Below, piece by piece: positions 26,925 through 36,711 of a DNA stretch of 64,000 bases (its first letter is position 1; every line of letters begins with the position of its first letter). The position numbers and the translations under genes are program-made. Under the pieces are notes generated by a model. It was not told where the DNA came from. It searched no databases and worked only from the letters and a program-made list of their open reading frames with translations. This stretch comes from Oscillospiraceae bacterium (GTDB taxonomy: Bacteria; Bacillota; Clostridia; Oscillospirales; Oscillospiraceae), in contig WQWL01000002.1 in assembly GCA_009785345.1 (NCBI GenBank), positions 61,426 through 125,425 on the forward strand, read 5' to 3'.

Positions 26925-27872
26925 TTACCAAATTGCTTCGTCTTCATTTTCAGGAATAACCAGTTCAAGAGCTCTTTGAGCTACTTCAATCATCTCATCA
27001 TCAGGCTCACTAGTTGTAAGTCTTTGCAACCCTTTTCCCGGCGCTGATATTATTCGCGTTAGTATATTATCATATCTTCCTGCAAGTCTTATGATTTCGT
27101 AACTTATAGCTACAACAACCGGAAGCAAAGCAATCCTTAATGCCATTCTAATAAAGACATTATCCCATGTTGTAAAGGAGAACACCAGTATACTAACAGT
27201 CACTACAATAAATAAAAAGCTTGTTCCGCATCGTGCATGCAAGGGCGATTGCATTCTTATATTCTCTACAGTCAACGGTAAATTCTTTTCATAGCAATAT
27301 ATCGCCTTGTGTTCAGCGCCATGATACGCCCATACTCTCCCGATTGACTTAATTCGAGATGTTACCCAAAGGTATGTAAGGAATATTGTTATCCGAAGCA
27401 CACCCTCGACTAAATTTCTAAGTATTGCATTATCAATCCACTGCGCCACAAACCCTGCCAGCAATGTTGGTAGTAGCATAAATAAACCAACAAACATCGC
27501 TATGCCTAACACTACCGCAATACCAATTATTATCTTCTCAGCTTTCTCGTTACCAAGTTTCTCCTCAATCCATTTGTCAAACTTGGACGGATCTTCTTGC
27601 TCTTCCTCAGGCATTTGCTCTGCCGAAAACATAATCGCGCGCATTCCCAATTTCATCGTACTTATAAAATTAACAGCCCCTCTAATAAAAATAAATCCCA
27701 AAATTGGATGTTTATCTTTGGGTTGAACAGTATCGTCAACTTTTTCTACAAGTCCATCTTCTGTCCTTACCACAATCGCTGTTTTCTTTGGTCCTCGCAT
27801 CATTATACCCTCAATCAGCGCTTGACCGCCAATTGACGTTTTAAATTCTTTACCATTATTTTGCTCTGTCAT
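26925..27872 (-). CDS. DUF1385 family membrane protein (YqhQ-like)
   Basis: A 315-residue protein starting IGGQALIEGIMMRGPKK, the hallmark of DUF1385, with about four to five membrane segments and a conserved RVWAYHGAEHKAIYCYE block whose His/Glu residues could bind metal. Function in the cell is not established. It commonly sits next to prmC/prfA, as here. Confidence 0.85.
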   Translation of the reverse strand: MTEQNNGKEFKTSIGGQALIEGIMMRGPKKTAIVVRTEDGLVEKVDDTVQPKDKHPILGFIFIRGAVNFISTMKLGMRAIMFSAEQMPEEEQEDPSKFDKWIEEKLGNEKAEKIIIGIAVVLGIAMFVGLFMLLPTLLAGFVAQWIDNAILRNLVEGVLRITIFLTYLWVTSRIKSIGRVWAYHGAEHKAIYCYEKNLPLTVENIRMQSPLHARCGTSFLFIVVTVSILVFSFTTWDNVFIRMALRIALLPVVVAISYEIIRLAGRYDNILTRIISAPGKGLQRLTTSEPDDEMIEVAQRALELVIPENEDEAIW

Positions 27873-27898
27873 TATTCATACTCACTTATCTATAATTA

Positions 27899-29398
27899 TT
27901 ACAAAGTCCCGAAACTGGAACTTTCCGCGGCTTCCGCAGTGATCGGGAGCGCTATTGTTACTAAGAATCCGCCACCTTTAGCATTTAAAAGTTCAAGGCT
28001 TCCACCATGGTATTTTATTATTTCCTCACACACAGCAAGACCAATACCACTACCGCGCTCTTTTGAATTGCTGCCCTTATAGAACTTCATTTTTAAGTTA
28101 TCCAATTCATCTTCTGCAACACCTGGACCAAAATCACGAATTGTTATTACAATATCGTCACTAATTTCACCAACATACACTTCAATACGCTTTCCATCAC
28201 GACCATACTTTAGCGCATTATCGAAGAGATTAAGGAATACTTGTTTCAATCTGTTTGCATCCCCCGGGATTAGAATTTGATCTTCCAGATCAAGATGATA
28301 ATCGAACTCTAAATCTTCTTGATGCAACAATTCGCGAAATGTATATATGGCATCTTCTAGTTCAGCAACAATATCAATTTCTTCGATATTAAGGGTAAAG
28401 CGCCCATCTTCAATCATTGTAAACTCAAGCAGCTCTTCAACCATTTTAGTTAATCTTCTCGCTTCTTTAAGCATAATTGATACACCAAGCTTTGAGTCGT
28501 TGTCAAGATCTTCGTTGTATGTAAGTGTTTCGCCCCAACCTGTTATTGCTGTCAATGGTGTACGAAGCTCATGTGATATCGAAGATATGAATTCAGATTG
28601 AATTTTTTCTGTTTGTGCAATTTTCAGAGACATTTCATTAATCGACCCTACCATGTCTCCTATCTCGTCACGATATGTATTGTTTATTTGAATTCCATAA
28701 CTTCCATCGGCTATTCGTTGCGACATCTTCGTTATTTCACTAACAGGGGTAATTACAAAGCGAATAAATACAACATTAAGTATGAATACCATTGAAATAA
28801 CAACTAACCCAACAGCAACAACCACTAGTACATTTAGAAGCACTTGCCTATCTACCAAGCGCAAACTCGTGACATAACGCATGACGCCAATAACCTCACC
28901 ATCGGCAAATACCATTGGTGCAGATGCTGCCATAATGCGTTCTCCAGTCGATGGATGCCTGCCAACCCATGTTGATATTTGTCTTGTTTCAATCGCAGAT
29001 TCAATGTCCGGAGAATCCGGAGAGGTGCCTGAAGCCATAGCTGATGAAGAAATCAATATGCTTCCATAGCTGTCTAAAAACTGCATCTCAATGCTGCCTG
29101 CTTCACTAAAAGTCTCGGCATATCTTAATGCACTATCAAAATAGTCATCAAATGATCTAACTACATAGTTTGCGAAGAAATCAGTTGCCGTTCTCGCTTT
29201 CGTCTCAAGCCCGGTTCGAACTGTCGTGTAGTAATGGCTGTAAATGATAATAGAAAACATAGCTACGACTGTGATAACACCAATAAATGCAATAAACACA
29301 GTGCCTCTTATCCACCGTCTTCGTAGCCCACCCATGAATTTCTCATAGAATCTTATTAATTTTTTTAATATGTTTTTTATTACATGCCAAATTTTCAT
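27899..29398 (-). CDS. Sensor histidine kinase (HAMP-HisKA-HATPase)
   Basis: A 499-residue membrane kinase. Two membrane segments (residues ~32-54 and ~183-208) enclose a ~125-residue extracellular sensor of Cache/PAS-like size. They are followed by HAMP (RFVITPVSEITKMSQ), HisKA with phospho-acceptor in SSISHELRTPLTAITGW, and HATPase motifs N (NLFDNALKYG), G1 (DFGPGV) and G2 (GSGIGLAVC). The cognate OmpR-type regulator is 28 bp upstream. The architecture resembles ResE/PhoR-type kinases; the signal is unknown. Confidence 0.9.
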   Translation of the reverse strand: MKIWHVIKNILKKLIRFYEKFMGGLRRRWIRGTVFIAFIGVITVVAMFSIIIYSHYYTTVRTGLETKARTATDFFANYVVRSFDDYFDSALRYAETFSEAGSIEMQFLDSYGSILISSSAMASGTSPDSPDIESAIETRQISTWVGRHPSTGERIMAASAPMVFADGEVIGVMRYVTSLRLVDRQVLLNVLVVVAVGLVVISMVFILNVVFIRFVITPVSEITKMSQRIADGSYGIQINNTYRDEIGDMVGSINEMSLKIAQTEKIQSEFISSISHELRTPLTAITGWGETLTYNEDLDNDSKLGVSIMLKEARRLTKMVEELLEFTMIEDGRFTLNIEEIDIVAELEDAIYTFRELLHQEDLEFDYHLDLEDQILIPGDANRLKQVFLNLFDNALKYGRDGKRIEVYVGEISDDIVITIRDFGPGVAEDELDNLKMKFYKGSNSKERGSGIGLAVCEEIIKYHGGSLELLNAKGGGFLVTIALPITAEAAESSSFGTL

Positions 29399-29426
29399 TT
29401 AATTCTTATGACCAATTCCTAACATA

Positions 29427-30113
29427 CTATAAACCCCATTTGTAACCAAACCCCCATACGGTAATAATATACACAGGGTTTGTCGGATCATCTTCTATCT
29501 TAATACGAAGACGCCTTATATTAACATCAGCTATTTTTAACTCTCCGAAGTAATTGCGCCCCCAAACAGTATTGAGTATATCCTCTCGTGAAAGTGCTTT
29601 TCGCGGATTGTCCATGAACATTTTCATGATTGAGTATTCAACTTGTGTAAGTTTAATGTTGACACCATCCTTTTCTAGTGTCCTATTCAATGTGTTAAGT
29701 CTGAATGGTCCTTGAACTATTTCTCCGGGTTCAGCTTGACCGGACGATCCGGTTCGTCTGAAGATAGCATCGATTCGCGCTGTTAACTCTGCTGGCGAAA
29801 ATGGCTTTGTAATATAATCATCGGCACCGGTCATAAGACCTGTAACCTTATCCATTTCTTGCGTTTTTGCCGACAACATAACTATCCCCATATGCTGATC
29901 TGCAGTCCTTATTTTTCGACAAACTTCAAACCCATCTGTATCAGGAAGCATAATATCAAGTATTGCTACTTGTATATCAGGGTGTAGACGAAGTTGTTCA
30001 AACGCTTCTGCGCCTGTTCCTGCCTCGATAACCTCATACCCTGCTCGAGTGAGATTTATTTCAATAAAACTGCGTATACTGGTTTCATCTTCAAGCACAA
30101 GAATTTTTTTCAT
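29427..30113 (-). CDS. OmpR-family response regulator
   Basis: Receiver domain with acidic pocket in LVLEDE, phospho-acceptor Asp in AILDIMLPDTDGFEV and Lys in ITKPFSPAEL, then a winged-helix effector (LTQVEYSIMKMFMDNP, VWGRNYFGELKIADVNIRRLRIKIEDDP). The track start at 30158 is too long; ATG 30113 (MKKILVLED) matches the family. It follows a lipoprotein gene and precedes the kinase, so the three likely form one signalling operon. Confidence 0.9.
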   Translation of the reverse strand: MKKILVLEDETSIRSFIEINLTRAGYEVIEAGTGAEAFEQLRLHPDIQVAILDIMLPDTDGFEVCRKIRTADQHMGIVMLSAKTQEMDKVTGLMTGADDYITKPFSPAELTARIDAIFRRTGSSGQAEPGEIVQGPFRLNTLNRTLEKDGVNIKLTQVEYSIMKMFMDNPRKALSREDILNTVWGRNYFGELKIADVNIRRLRIKIEDDPTNPVYIITVWGFGYKWGL

Positions 30114-30166
30114 TATATCAATGACCATTCCTTTCAGTGTTCTTTTGTACTCCATCAAGTTGGTTT

Positions 30167-31528
30167 TTATGTTGTTCTACCGGCAAGCCATTCGGAATAT
30201 ATCAGTCTAAAATTATCTCTAACCATAGTCTCATTAAATGTCAACCCAAAACTATTGGGCGGTGCAAGTAATTCAAATGCAAAGGTAGAAGCTCCTTCAA
30301 TCATTAATAGCTCCCTATTATCAATATTCGCTCTTTCTTCCGCATTTTCACCAGAGATTCTAAATATCTTCAGAAAATCTTCATACGGTCCGGCAGGATT
30401 TGAAAAATACGAGAATACAATAGTTCGTTCGCCCGGTACTGTATCATCTCTGCGAACGGAAACTTTTTCACGCCAATCAAATGGAAGTATTAAAAACCAC
30501 TCATCGAAAGTATTATGGTATGTAGTTAACGCAAGGGTGCTGTCACCTGTGCTGTGAAACGCATACCAGTCTATTGCGTAATATACTGTTTCAGATTGTG
30601 CAATTAAACGCCGCAAATATGGCACTTTGATTATACCATCATTATTAACATCAGCGCTTGACATTCTATGTCTGACAGTACTATCGCTTATTCTTATTCC
30701 ACCCGCCACATCCATAGATACATTCGTAAACTCATTGTCATGCATTGCGAAAACATCGGTTACAAGGCTACCGTTCTCGAATGTACCCTCGCTATCAACA
30801 AATATAGCAGGAGAACCATCGATTAAATTACCCGTCAAAATTCGCGAAATTGACTCAACTCCGGTTGAAAGTGGAGCTTCCTGATAGATTGGCTCACCGT
30901 CCTGCATCAACGAATATATTACCGCAACTGGCTCTGCATCATGTGTCTGCATTCTGAATACAACTACATCATTGTTTCCATCTCCGGTGATATCGTATGT
31001 TGCAATCTCTGAGTATTCTATCCCACTAACTATGGTTTGGCTATGAAAGTCCGTAAGGGAATATATAGACATAAACCTTAATGCAGGACCCATTTGCCAA
31101 CCAATAATTAATTCCTTAGTGCCATCGCCATTCATGTCAACATATCTGACACTATCTATTTCCGTACCAAAACCCTCAATTATCTCTGCAATTTCATAAT
31201 CACCATCTACAAGTTTAAAGATATAAATCTGTAGTGCACTTTCTTCGTCCGGAATCGAAAAGAACACAACAACCTCATTTTGACCATTGCCGTTCAAGTC
31301 AACGAGCTGAACTGCTTGTCTATTCGGACCCCTCACAGGAGGAGCAAATTCAGCACCTTGACTGCGCAATAAATTAATATGAGCTTCAAGTCTTAAATAT
31401 TCTTCTGATATTTGTGGTAGTGCATATAATTCATCGGCAGTTATACGAAAGCATCCCGAAACAAGCACAATTATCAACAGTGCCAATATTAATACAATGA
31501 TTTTTCTTTTAATGGTTTTGGCTTTCAA
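30167..31528 (-). CDS. Lipoprotein with FG-GAP/VCBS-like repeats
   Basis: A 453-residue secreted lipoprotein: signal peptide with lipobox LIIVLVSGC. The mature part carries repeated Ca-binding-like blocks DLNGNGQNEVVV, DMNGDGTKELII and DITGDGNNDVVV, typical of beta-propeller FG-GAP repeats. TTG at 31528 is the start, preceded by GGAGG with good spacing. It lies directly upstream of a response regulator/histidine kinase pair, so it may sense or signal at the surface for that system. No enzyme motif is visible. Confidence 0.75.
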   Translation of the reverse strand: MKAKTIKRKIIVLILALLIIVLVSGCFRITADELYALPQISEEYLRLEAHINLLRSQGAEFAPPVRGPNRQAVQLVDLNGNGQNEVVVFFSIPDEESALQIYIFKLVDGDYEIAEIIEGFGTEIDSVRYVDMNGDGTKELIIGWQMGPALRFMSIYSLTDFHSQTIVSGIEYSEIATYDITGDGNNDVVVFRMQTHDAEPVAVIYSLMQDGEPIYQEAPLSTGVESISRILTGNLIDGSPAIFVDSEGTFENGSLVTDVFAMHDNEFTNVSMDVAGGIRISDSTVRHRMSSADVNNDGIIKVPYLRRLIAQSETVYYAIDWYAFHSTGDSTLALTTYHNTFDEWFLILPFDWREKVSVRRDDTVPGERTIVFSYFSNPAGPYEDFLKIFRISGENAEERANIDNRELLMIEGASTFAFELLAPPNSFGLTFNETMVRDNFRLIYSEWLAGRTT

Positions 31529-31565
31529 GTTGACGCCTCCAGATTTAGGTTTGCGGTTCGCCCCA

Positions 31566-31727
31566 GGGTAGTTTGTTAGGTCTGAAGGCTTGCATAATTG
31601 CGTTGGATTTTTTGATTATCAAGGCAAAATACCGCAGGAATGCCACTGGCCTTTCAAGGGTTTTTAACGCAGATAAGCGAAACAAGACAACGTAAGTATG
31701 TAAGTTTTTAGACCTAATAGACTGCCC
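31566..31727. repeat. MITE-like element with long terminal inverted repeats, copy 2
   Basis: About 162 bp. The left end GGGTAGTTTGTTAGGTCTGA is mirrored by the right end (TTAGACCTAATAGACTGCCC), and the imperfect pairing continues inward for ~55 bp. The centre CCGCAGGAATGCCACTGGCC, then TTTCAAGG, matches the element at 14655-14815. It fills part of the 425-bp gap between the lipoprotein gene and radA. The short track ORFs here are not genes. Confidence 0.68.
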
Positions 31728-31896
31728 CAATATAATATCATAAAAAAGCTCGCTATGCCAGTAATAATTCTCATAATTCGTATAACGATAAATGCATGTG
31801 GAAATCTATTGTGCCTATGTAGAAATTTCACAGTTAACCAATCTGTCCTTGCGGCCTCCGAGCCGCAATCTTGTGAATAGCAATCCATAACAATAT

Positions 31897-31917
31897 ATCC
31901 CGGGTCAAGCCCGGGAT
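31897..31917 (-). terminator. Hairpin downstream of radA
   Basis: ATCCCGGG-TCAAG-CCCGGGAT is a perfect 8-bp stem with a 5-nt loop, followed on the minus strand by ATATTGTTATGG. A second GC hairpin (TTGCGGC/GCCGCAA, 31849-31868) lies just beyond. The CCCGGGTCAAGCCCGGG core is also a common dispersed repeat, so termination of radA is inferred from position. Apart from these hairpins and the MITE-like copy I see nothing in the gap. Confidence 0.45.
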
Positions 31918-31953
31918 GACGGTGTGAATGTGAATGAATAACACATTTTAACT

Positions 31954-33366
31954 TTAATTTTTTATATCCGCTACAACTGCTGCTTTGATTGCTTCTCCGA
32001 TATTTTTCACATATATGAGTTCAATACCATCAGGCGCTTGTAACTTGTTCCTCGAACTATATGGCATAATACAGGCTGTGAATCCCATCCTTGCTATTTC
32101 TGTTAGTCGCTGATTTACTTGTGATACCTGTCTTAGTTCTCCCGTTAATCCAACTTCACCAAACACGGCTATATCGCTTCGTAGAGGTTTATCCTTATAT
32201 GCGGACGCAAGTGCAAGAATTGTCGCCAAATCCGCACCCGGATCATCTATGCTAAGACCACCTATTACATTGATATATGCATCGCATCCGCCCACCCGTA
32301 ATCCTCCACGTTGTTGCAGTACTGCAAGTAACATCATTGCGCGATTGTACTCAATTCCGTTCGAGTTTCTACGCGGCATGCTTGCGCTGCTTGGTGTAAC
32401 AAGCGCTTGAATTTCTGCAAGCAGTGGTCTTGTTCCTTCAATTACACAGGTCACACAGGTGCCGGGTGTCATTGCCGGTCTCCCGGAAAGCAGCATTTCA
32501 GACGGATTCATCACTTCACTAAGTCCTGTATCTAACATCTCAAAAACGCCTATCTCGTTTGTCGAGCCAAAGCGGTTTTTCGCTGCACGTAATATTCTGT
32601 AATTGAGTGAGCGCTCACCCTCAAAATATAATACGCAATCAACCATATGCTCCAGCACCTTTGGTCCTGCAATCGCTCCTTCTTTATTCACGTGACCGAC
32701 AAGAAATACTGTTACGCCAACATCTTTTGAAAATCTTAACAGCGACATTGTACAGTCTTTGACTTGTCCGACACTACCGGGCGATGTTGTCAATTCCGGA
32801 TTATATAGTGTTTGAATAGAGTCAATAATTAAAACATCCGGCTGCAACTCTTCTGCACTTGCGAGTATCTCAGATATTTCCGTCTCTGCAAGAATAAACA
32901 CGCTGCCACCATCAACACCAAGTCGTTGTGCACGCATCTTAATTTGGCGCTCTGATTCCTCACCGGAAACATAGAGCACCTTTGTGTTTTTATTCATAAG
33001 TCCACATATTTGTAAAAGTAGCGTAGATTTACCAATTCCGGGTGCGCCGCCAACTAAACAAAGTGAGCCTACAACAGCTCCACCACCTAGTACCCTGTCC
33101 AACTCACTAAAACCAGTTGTAAAACGGATTTCCTTGGATATGTCAAGGTCTTTCAGCTCCCGAGGTGTACTTCTTGAAAGTCCGGAACTTCCACTACTTG
33201 AAGTTCCGCCCCCCACGTATTTACCTCCGGATTTTCCACCTTTGGGCTTTGTATACGATGGCTGCTCCACAAGTGTATTCCACGATCCACAGGTGGCACA
33301 CTGTCCTGACCACTTAGGAGTTTCATTGCCACAATCTGTACAAAAAAAGACCGTTTTTTGCTTCAT
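31954..33366 (-). CDS. radA: DNA repair protein RadA (Sms)
   Basis: RecA-like branch-migration ATPase. N-terminal C4 zinc finger (CTDCG..CATCGSW), Walker A GGAPGIGKSTLL, the RadA-specific KNRFG motif, and a C-terminal Lon-protease-like domain without catalytic Ser (GGLSIDDPGADLA). The length of 470 residues is normal. A CCTAACCCCTAAC repeat sits between its start and the preceding gene's stop. Confidence 0.95.
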   Translation of the reverse strand: MKQKTVFFCTDCGNETPKWSGQCATCGSWNTLVEQPSYTKPKGGKSGGKYVGGGTSSSGSSGLSRSTPRELKDLDISKEIRFTTGFSELDRVLGGGAVVGSLCLVGGAPGIGKSTLLLQICGLMNKNTKVLYVSGEESERQIKMRAQRLGVDGGSVFILAETEISEILASAEELQPDVLIIDSIQTLYNPELTTSPGSVGQVKDCTMSLLRFSKDVGVTVFLVGHVNKEGAIAGPKVLEHMVDCVLYFEGERSLNYRILRAAKNRFGSTNEIGVFEMLDTGLSEVMNPSEMLLSGRPAMTPGTCVTCVIEGTRPLLAEIQALVTPSSASMPRRNSNGIEYNRAMMLLAVLQQRGGLRVGGCDAYINVIGGLSIDDPGADLATILALASAYKDKPLRSDIAVFGEVGLTGELRQVSQVNQRLTEIARMGFTACIMPYSSRNKLQAPDGIELIYVKNIGEAIKAAVVADIKN

Positions 33367-33385
33367 AGATAATGTTTCCTAACCC

Positions 33386-34141
33386 CTAACGCCGTACTAT
33401 AACCACATGTACGGCACTTGCATAGGGATTTGACATATTTACAAATCCCTCTCCCTCATAAGGATGCCATCCTAATGCAAGATCGGCTCTTCCGTGCCAA
33501 ACCGCAGTAACCAATTCACGTGGATCTTGCTCCAAAACAGTGAGTTCAATGCCGAGAACATGACCTATCGCAACTGCAACTTCAACATCCATTCCGACAA
33601 ACATATCATCAGCATTTCTGAAAGAAAATGGCGGAGAGTCCGGCGGAAACGCAACCGTTAAGTATCCCGGACGCATCTCAATGTTCTCTGGAGGCTCGTA
33701 GGCGAAGTCTCCTCTTGCAAAATACTGATACGCAAGACCCTCAAGTGTACCGTTTTCCTCAAGCTCGGCAAGTGCGTTATTTACAGCATTCAGTAAACCA
33801 ACATTTTCCATTGCAATGGCTATACGTAAATCATACTCAACCAAAGGTTCATTTAATATACGAACCCCTGATGTGTTTTCAACAAGCTCCATAGCAGTCG
33901 CTTGCTCCATGATGACAGCATCGATTACTTCAGCCCGCAGTGCTCTCATCATCTCTGACTCTGAATAAAATGCTCTCGCTGTGCCGTTTTCTCTAGCAAG
34001 GCGCAAAGACGGAGTACCAGCAAGTGCTCCAATTGTCATACCCTGAATTTCCTCAGGTGAACTAATTGCACCATCTTCGCTACAACCAACCAACACCAAA
34101 AGCATTGATATTACAAGTGTGAAATAAATTAACTTTTTCAT
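33386..34141 (-). CDS. Solute-binding-like lipoprotein with apparent lobe permutation
   Basis: A 251-residue SBP_bac_3-like lipoprotein (lipobox LLVLVGC). The order of its halves is unusual. Residues ~30-140 look like the usual second half (MTIGALAGTPS, AVIMEQATAMELV, ALAELEENGTLEGLAYQYF, normally the C-terminal end), while ~155-250 look like the usual first half (LTVAFPPDSPPFSF, FVGMDVEVAVAIGHVLG, ADLALG, MSNPYASAVHVVIVRR). I read this as a circular permutation behind a normal lipoprotein signal. No permease or ATPase gene is adjacent. The start is uncertain: ATG 34141 begins the signal peptide; in-frame starts up to 34162 overlap ftsH. Confidence 0.72.
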   Translation of the reverse strand: MKKLIYFTLVISMLLVLVGCSEDGAISSPEEIQGMTIGALAGTPSLRLARENGTARAFYSESEMMRALRAEVIDAVIMEQATAMELVENTSGVRILNEPLVEYDLRIAIAMENVGLLNAVNNALAELEENGTLEGLAYQYFARGDFAYEPPENIEMRPGYLTVAFPPDSPPFSFRNADDMFVGMDVEVAVAIGHVLGIELTVLEQDPRELVTAVWHGRADLALGWHPYEGEGFVNMSNPYASAVHVVIVRR

Positions 34142-34145
34142 TGTA

Positions 34146-36104
34146 TTATTTGTCATCACCAAAGAAACTACTCAAATCGGGAATCTCCGGAAAGTCGCTT
34201 TTTGATGGAGGGGTGTCCGAAATATATTCAGTTACTTTTTTCTCTGGCATTTTCCCATTGTTTTCACAAAAAGTCTTAAATTCCTCGCCATCCAATGTTT
34301 CATGCTCAAGCAGATACTCCGCAAGCGCGACCATAAGCTCACGATTTTCAGTAATTATCTCTTCGCAAATCTCGTTTGCGGAATCAAAAATTGCTTTTAC
34401 TTCATCATCAATTGCGGCAGCGGTTTTCTCCGAATAGCTCTTTGTTTGGGAGAAATCACGACCTATAAATACAGATTGGCTACTACTATCAAATGAAATT
34501 GGACCTATCGCATCACTCATACCATATTTCGTAACCATAGCGCGAGCCAAGGCACTTGCATGTTGGATATCTGATGCTGCTCCTGTGGATATATCATCCA
34601 AAAATATTTTCTCTGCAATCCGACCGCCGAGAGCTGAAACAATGCGCTCAAACATTTCGCTTCTAGATGTGTAATCCTTATCTTCTTGTGGGCGATATAC
34701 AGTCATTCCTCCAGCCTGTCCGCGGGGAACAATTGTAACCAAATGTACAGGGTCAACGTTCTCAAGGTTGTATGAAACAATTGCGTGACCCGCCTCGTGG
34801 TATGCAGTTATTTTGCGACTCTTTTCGGTGCATACACGACTTTTCTTCTCAGGTCCAGCAAGAACCTTGAGAGTTGCTTCTTCTACGTCAGCCATTGTTA
34901 TAACACGTTTATCCGCTCTTGCTGCTAATAAAGCTGCTTCGTTTAATAGGTTCTCTAAATCAGCACCGGTAAAACCAATTGTACCTTTTGCTATTTCTGC
35001 AAGGCTTATATCCTCACCAAGAATCTTTCCGCGTGCGTGCACTTTAAGTATCTCTTCACGTCCTTTGATATCCGGTAGACCTACATAGACTTGACGGTCA
35101 AATCTACCGGGACGTAGTAGTGCATTATCAAGAATATCTGCACGGTTTGTTGCTGCAATTATAATAACGCCTTCGTTCGTTGCAAAACCATCCATCTCAA
35201 CAAGCAGTTGGTTAAGTGTTTGCTCACGCTCATCGTGACCGCCACCCATTCCGGCCCCACGCTGGCGTCCAACTGCATCAATCTCATCAATGAATATAAT
35301 TGACGGTGCTGCTTTCTTTGCTTGATCAAATAAATCGCGTACACGGGATGCACCAACACCGACATAAAGTTCAACAAAATCGGAACCAGATATCGACAAA
35401 AACTGAACACCGGCTTCTCCTGCAACTGCTTTGGCGATTAATGTTTTACCTGTTCCCGGCGGACCTACAAGTAATACACCTTTTGGTATGCGAGCACCTA
35501 TAGTAATATACTTTTGAGGACCTTTGAGGAAGTCAACGATTTCGCTGAGTTCTTCTTTTTCCTCTTCTGCACCGGCAACATCGGCAAATGTGATTTTTTT
35601 CTTATCATCACTTGCAACGCGTGTTCTGGCTTTACCAAAACGCATTGCACCTTTATCTCCACCCATACCCGAACGATTCATCATTGCATTCCATATGAAG
35701 AAGAACACAGCGATTAAGAGCAGATACGGCAACAATGACACCCACCACGGTATTCTCATCCCCGGCGCAAAATTATAATAAAACTCCGCATTGCTGACCA
35801 TTAAGCGATCTATTTCACTGCTAAAATCTGCATAGAACAGCTCTAGGCTAAGTAAATCATGTGTAACCGTAGTGTGATTGTTGTCTCCGAAGCCACTTCT
35901 TAACTCTGCTGTAACAATGTTGTTGCGTATAGTAAATGAAATCACTTCATCATTCATGAATAAGCGACGCAGTTCTGAATATTCTACTGATGTTGACGCT
36001 GCGCCTCCGGGAGCATACATAAAGAAAAAGGCTGACAATATTATAATTGCGAGGAATATATATAAACCTATTTCTCTTGGACTTCTATTTCTTTTAGTAT
36101 TCAA
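34146..36104 (-). CDS. ftsH: ATP-dependent zinc metalloprotease FtsH
   Basis: Membrane AAA+ protease for quality control. Two N-terminal membrane segments (residues ~12-30 and ~115-137), Walker A GPPGTGKT, Walker [12 protein letters not shown], the SRH region ([20 protein letters not shown]) and zinc-binding HEAGH. 652 residues. The start is a TTG with GGAG eight bases upstream. It lies downstream of tilS-hpt, the conserved tilS-hpt-ftsH order of Gram-positives. Confidence 0.96.
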   Translation of the reverse strand: MNTKRNRSPREIGLYIFLAIIILSAFFFMYAPGGAASTSVEYSELRRLFMNDEVISFTIRNNIVTAELRSGFGDNNHTTVTHDLLSLELFYADFSSEIDRLMVSNAEFYYNFAPGMRIPWWVSLLPYLLLIAVFFFIWNAMMNRSGMGGDKGAMRFGKARTRVASDDKKKITFADVAGAEEEKEELSEIVDFLKGPQKYITIGARIPKGVLLVGPPGTGKTLIAKAVAGEAGVQFLSISGSDFVELYVGVGASRVRDLFDQAKKAAPSIIFIDEIDAVGRQRGAGMGGGHDEREQTLNQLLVEMDGFATNEGVIIIAATNRADILDNALLRPGRFDRQVYVGLPDIKGREEILKVHARGKILGEDISLAEIAKGTIGFTGADLENLLNEAALLAARADKRVITMADVEEATLKVLAGPEKKSRVCTEKSRKITAYHEAGHAIVSYNLENVDPVHLVTIVPRGQAGGMTVYRPQEDKDYTSRSEMFERIVSALGGRIAEKIFLDDISTGAASDIQHASALARAMVTKYGMSDAIGPISFDSSSQSVFIGRDFSQTKSYSEKTAAAIDDEVKAIFDSANEICEEIITENRELMVALAEYLLEHETLDGEEFKTFCENNGKMPEKKVTEYISDTPPSKSDFPEIPDLSSFFGDDK

Positions 36105-36174
36105 CGGCTGATCTCCTACCCTATTTAATGCAATAATTTGTTCTTAATCATATAAATGTAGTATGCGAAGTGTA

Positions 36175-36711
36175 TTACGAGTAAATCTCCGGTTTGAGCG
36201 ACCCCACAAATGGCAAGTTGCGGTAACGCTCGCCATAATCCAGACCATATCCGACAACGAACTCGTTTGGACATACAAAGCCCGTATACTCGGCCGTAAT
36301 CGGTAATTGACGGCGGTCGGGTTTATCAAGTAAAGTGCATAATTTTAATGATGCAGGCTTGTGCTTTGCAACGAAAGCACGTAGTGCCGTCAATGTTATT
36401 CCACTGTCGAGTATATCTTCAATAATTAAAACATTTTTTCCTTCAACGTCAAAGTCAATGTCTTTCTCTATATTGACCTTACCTGATGATACTGACGAAA
36501 ACCCATAAGATGACGCTGTAAGGAATCTGATTTCGCAATCAACATCGATATGTCTTGCCAGATCGGCAAAGAAAATAAAGCAACCTTTCAATACACCAAT
36601 AAGCAACAACGACTTTCCGGCATATTCTTTATTAAGCTCTTCTCCGAGTTCTTTTACTCGTTTTTGAATCATCTCTTCTGTAAAAATAATTTCTTTAATA
36701 TCGTTCTTCAA
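36175..36711 (-). CDS. hpt: Hypoxanthine phosphoribosyltransferase
   Basis: Purine salvage enzyme converting hypoxanthine/guanine and PRPP to IMP/GMP. The PRPP-binding motif VLIIEDILDSGITL and the C-terminal FVVGYGLDYGERYRNLPFVG are intact; 178 residues. The start is TTG inside a 4-bp overlap with the tilS stop (TTGA), preceded by GAGGAG. Confidence 0.95.
   Translation of the reverse strand: MKNDIKEIIFTEEMIQKRVKELGEELNKEYAGKSLLLIGVLKGCFIFFADLARHIDVDCEIRFLTASSYGFSSVSSGKVNIEKDIDFDVEGKNVLIIEDILDSGITLTALRAFVAKHKPASLKLCTLLDKPDRRQLPITAEYTGFVCPNEFVVGYGLDYGERYRNLPFVGSLKPEIYS

Noticed and set aside
31545-31888. Two short minus-strand ORFs (61 and 74 residues) in the radA-lipoprotein gap
   Set aside because: They run through the MITE-like element and GC hairpins, have no ribosome binding sites and resemble no protein.
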